Below, one piece after another: positions 62,818-64,000 of a stretch of 64,000 bases of DNA; the first letter of the stretch is position 1; each line of letters begins with the position of its first letter. The notes under the pieces are model-generated. The model was not told the origin of the DNA, searched no databases, and worked only from the letters and a program-made list of their open reading frames with translations. This DNA is from Actomonas sp051209155 (GTDB lineage Bacteria > Verrucomicrobiota > Verrucomicrobiia > Opitutales > Opitutaceae). Position numbers and translations under genes: made by a program. Where the stretch lies: assembly GCA_051209155.1 (NCBI GenBank), contig JBPJGB010000001.1; one strand, given 5' to 3'.

Positions 62818-62831
62818 GCTCGGAGTGGTGA

Positions 62832-64000
62832 TCATTCGTTGCGCAGCGCGTCGACGGGATTGATGCGGGCGGCTTTGCGGGCCGGCAAATAGCAGGCGAG
62901 CAAACCGATCAGCAGCAGGCCGCCGGTGACGGCGGCGATGACGGCGCCGGCGTCCAGTTGCATCAGCGGGATCACGGCGTTCAGCCCGCGCGAGAGGCCG
63001 TAGGCGCCGAGCAGGCCGAGGGCGATGCCGGTGAGCGCGAGGCGCAGGCCGGCCTTGAGCACGAGACCAATGATCGCGGCGACGGGGGCACCGAGCGCCA
63101 TGCGCACGCCGAACTCGCCGGAGCGTTGGGCGACGGTGCGGGCGATCACGCCGTAGATGCCGAGCGAAGCGAGCGCGACGCCGAGCAGGGCGAAGGCGGT
63201 GAGAAGGGTGTTGATCAGTTTAAAATCGGCACTGGCGCGCTCGATGAAGGTGAGCGTGGGCATCAGGTTGGTGATGGGCAGGTCCGGGTTGAGTCCGCTG
63301 ATGGTCTGTCGGAGCGGTTCCACCAAGGTGATCGGATCGACGCCGCGGGTGCGCAGGGCGAGCCAGCTGTAGTGCCACGGCTCCTGCGCCATCGGGTGAT
63401 ACACTTCAAACGGCGTGTTCACGTTTTCGGGGAAAATCGACTCGGTGTTGGTCGCGACGCCCACGATTTCCAACCATTCGACCTCGTCGGTGCCGGCGCG
63501 GGCAATGCGCCGACCAAGTGGGCTTTCATCGCCGAAGAAGGCGCGGGCCATGGCCTCGTTGATGACGACAACTTTCGTGGTTTCCAGCGTGTCGGTGGCG
63601 AGAAACGAACGGCCCGAGAGCAAAGCCGTGCCGACGGTTTGGAAGTAGCCGGGCGTGACGCCGTTGACCATGGCGCTGGGCTCCTGGCCGCGCGGCGGCG
63701 TCTCGCGCCCCTCGATGATGAACGCGTTGGGCCCATTGAGGCCGAAGGCGGGCAAAGAGTAGGAGAGACTGGCCGATTCCACGCCGGGCAACGCGCTGAC
63801 GCGTTCGAGCAACTGAGTCTGGAAGGGTGCGATCTGCTCGCCGTCGGGATAAGTTGCGGCCGGCAACAGGATGGTGCCGCTGAGCAGGTTGTCGGCATCC
63901 CAACCGAAACGGCGGTCCATCATGCTCTGACTGCCGCGCAGGAACATCCCGGCGCCGGCGAGCAGCACGAGGGCGAGGCCAAACTGCCCGACGATGAGCA
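62832..64000 (-). CDS. MacB/FtsX-like ABC transporter permease, C-terminal part (partial)
   Basis: The frame stays open from the stop at 62832 to the window end, and the last visible residues read LIVGQFGLALVLLAGAGM, a typical membrane helix that continues. This is the second half of a duplicated permease of the MacB_PCD/FtsX group, such as the ADOP type of Acidobacteria. The periplasmic domain contains GVTPGYFQTVGTALLSGRSF. Three further helices close the protein, with the family motif ARTVAQRSGEFGVRMALGA and the end ARKAARINPVDALRNE. The full gene extends beyond the window. An ATPase partner is not visible. Confidence 0.85.
   Translation of the reverse strand, partial: LIVGQFGLALVLLAGAGMFLRGSQSMMDRRFGWDADNLLSGTILLPAATYPDGEQIAPFQTQLLERVSALPGVESASLSYSLPAFGLNGPNAFIIEGRETPPRGQEPSAMVNGVTPGYFQTVGTALLSGRSFLATDTLETTKVVVINEAMARAFFGDESPLGRRIARAGTDEVEWLEIVGVATNTESIFPENVNTPFEVYHPMAQEPWHYSWLALRTRGVDPITLVEPLRQTISGLNPDLPITNLMPTLTFIERASADFKLINTLLTAFALLGVALASLGIYGVIARTVAQRSGEFGVRMALGAPVAAIIGLVLKAGLRLALTGIALGLLGAYGLSRGLNAVIPLMQLDAGAVIAAVTGGLLLIGLLACYLPARKAARINPVDALRNE

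Overview
The window is a high-GC, gene-dense piece of a bacterial chromosome that looks like a member of the Verrucomicrobiota, most likely the Opitutaceae. I infer this from several features seen together: a long-form IspG of 675 residues; a DUF1592/DUF1552 secreted pair of the kind common in Planctomycetes and Verrucomicrobia; a secreted protease ending in two copies of a domain rich in LLIRGVGP-like segments; a DUF6515 protein; and the lack of clear Shine-Dalgarno sequences before most starts. No phage, insertion sequence, CRISPR array or obvious genomic island is visible. Most genes are housekeeping or conserved accessory genes.

Layout. Bases 1-4932 hold the end of ccoP and a cbb3 oxidase assembly set (ccoG, a 54-residue membrane protein in the ccoH position, a SafE/TauE-like exporter, ccoI). 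A REP-like palindrome, a universal stress protein, tRNA-Pro(GGG), a VanZ-like gene and ligA follow. From 8210 to 26566 the genes are mainly on the minus strand: a DUF6515 protein, a small unknown, dnaA with two DnaA boxes upstream, the run uppS-cdsA-dxr-rseP-ispG (lipid carrier, phospholipid and MEP isoprenoid synthesis), the moxR-DUF58-transglutaminase set, a dehydrogenase, a nucleoside phosphorylase and a nucleotidyltransferase. katG and a CE7 esterase (27493-30845) are separated by a terminator and a 22-bp inverted repeat. From 31131 to 39797 come cell-shape and information genes: mreB-mreC-mreD-mrdA, tatA, rpoD and dnaG. Then follow a DUF362 protein, an orphan nuoA, an unusual cyclic-di-AMP synthase fusion, rpmG, an Mrp ATPase without its usual CxxC, tolB, a large site-2-type protease, sodA, tadA, infA and xerD. 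The last 13 kb hold secreted proteins (DUF1592, DUF1552, an exported unknown, a matrixin protease with a small partner), rapA, a secreted glycosidase-like propeller and a truncated ABC permease.

How the genes fit together. The window combines microaerobic respiration (cbb3 assembly, nuoA), peroxide and superoxide defence (katG, sodA), envelope growth (mre genes, mrdA, uppS, cdsA, rseP, tolB, tatA) and replication/transcription (dnaA, dnaG, rpoD, ligA, rapA). The most unusual protein is the 451-residue fusion at 41431-42786. It joins a PTS EIIA-like domain to a middle domain and a C-terminal diadenylate cyclase domain resembling archaeal-type DacZ, which suggests a link between phosphotransfer signalling and cyclic-di-AMP production. 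All assignments come from reading motifs and context; no database search was run.
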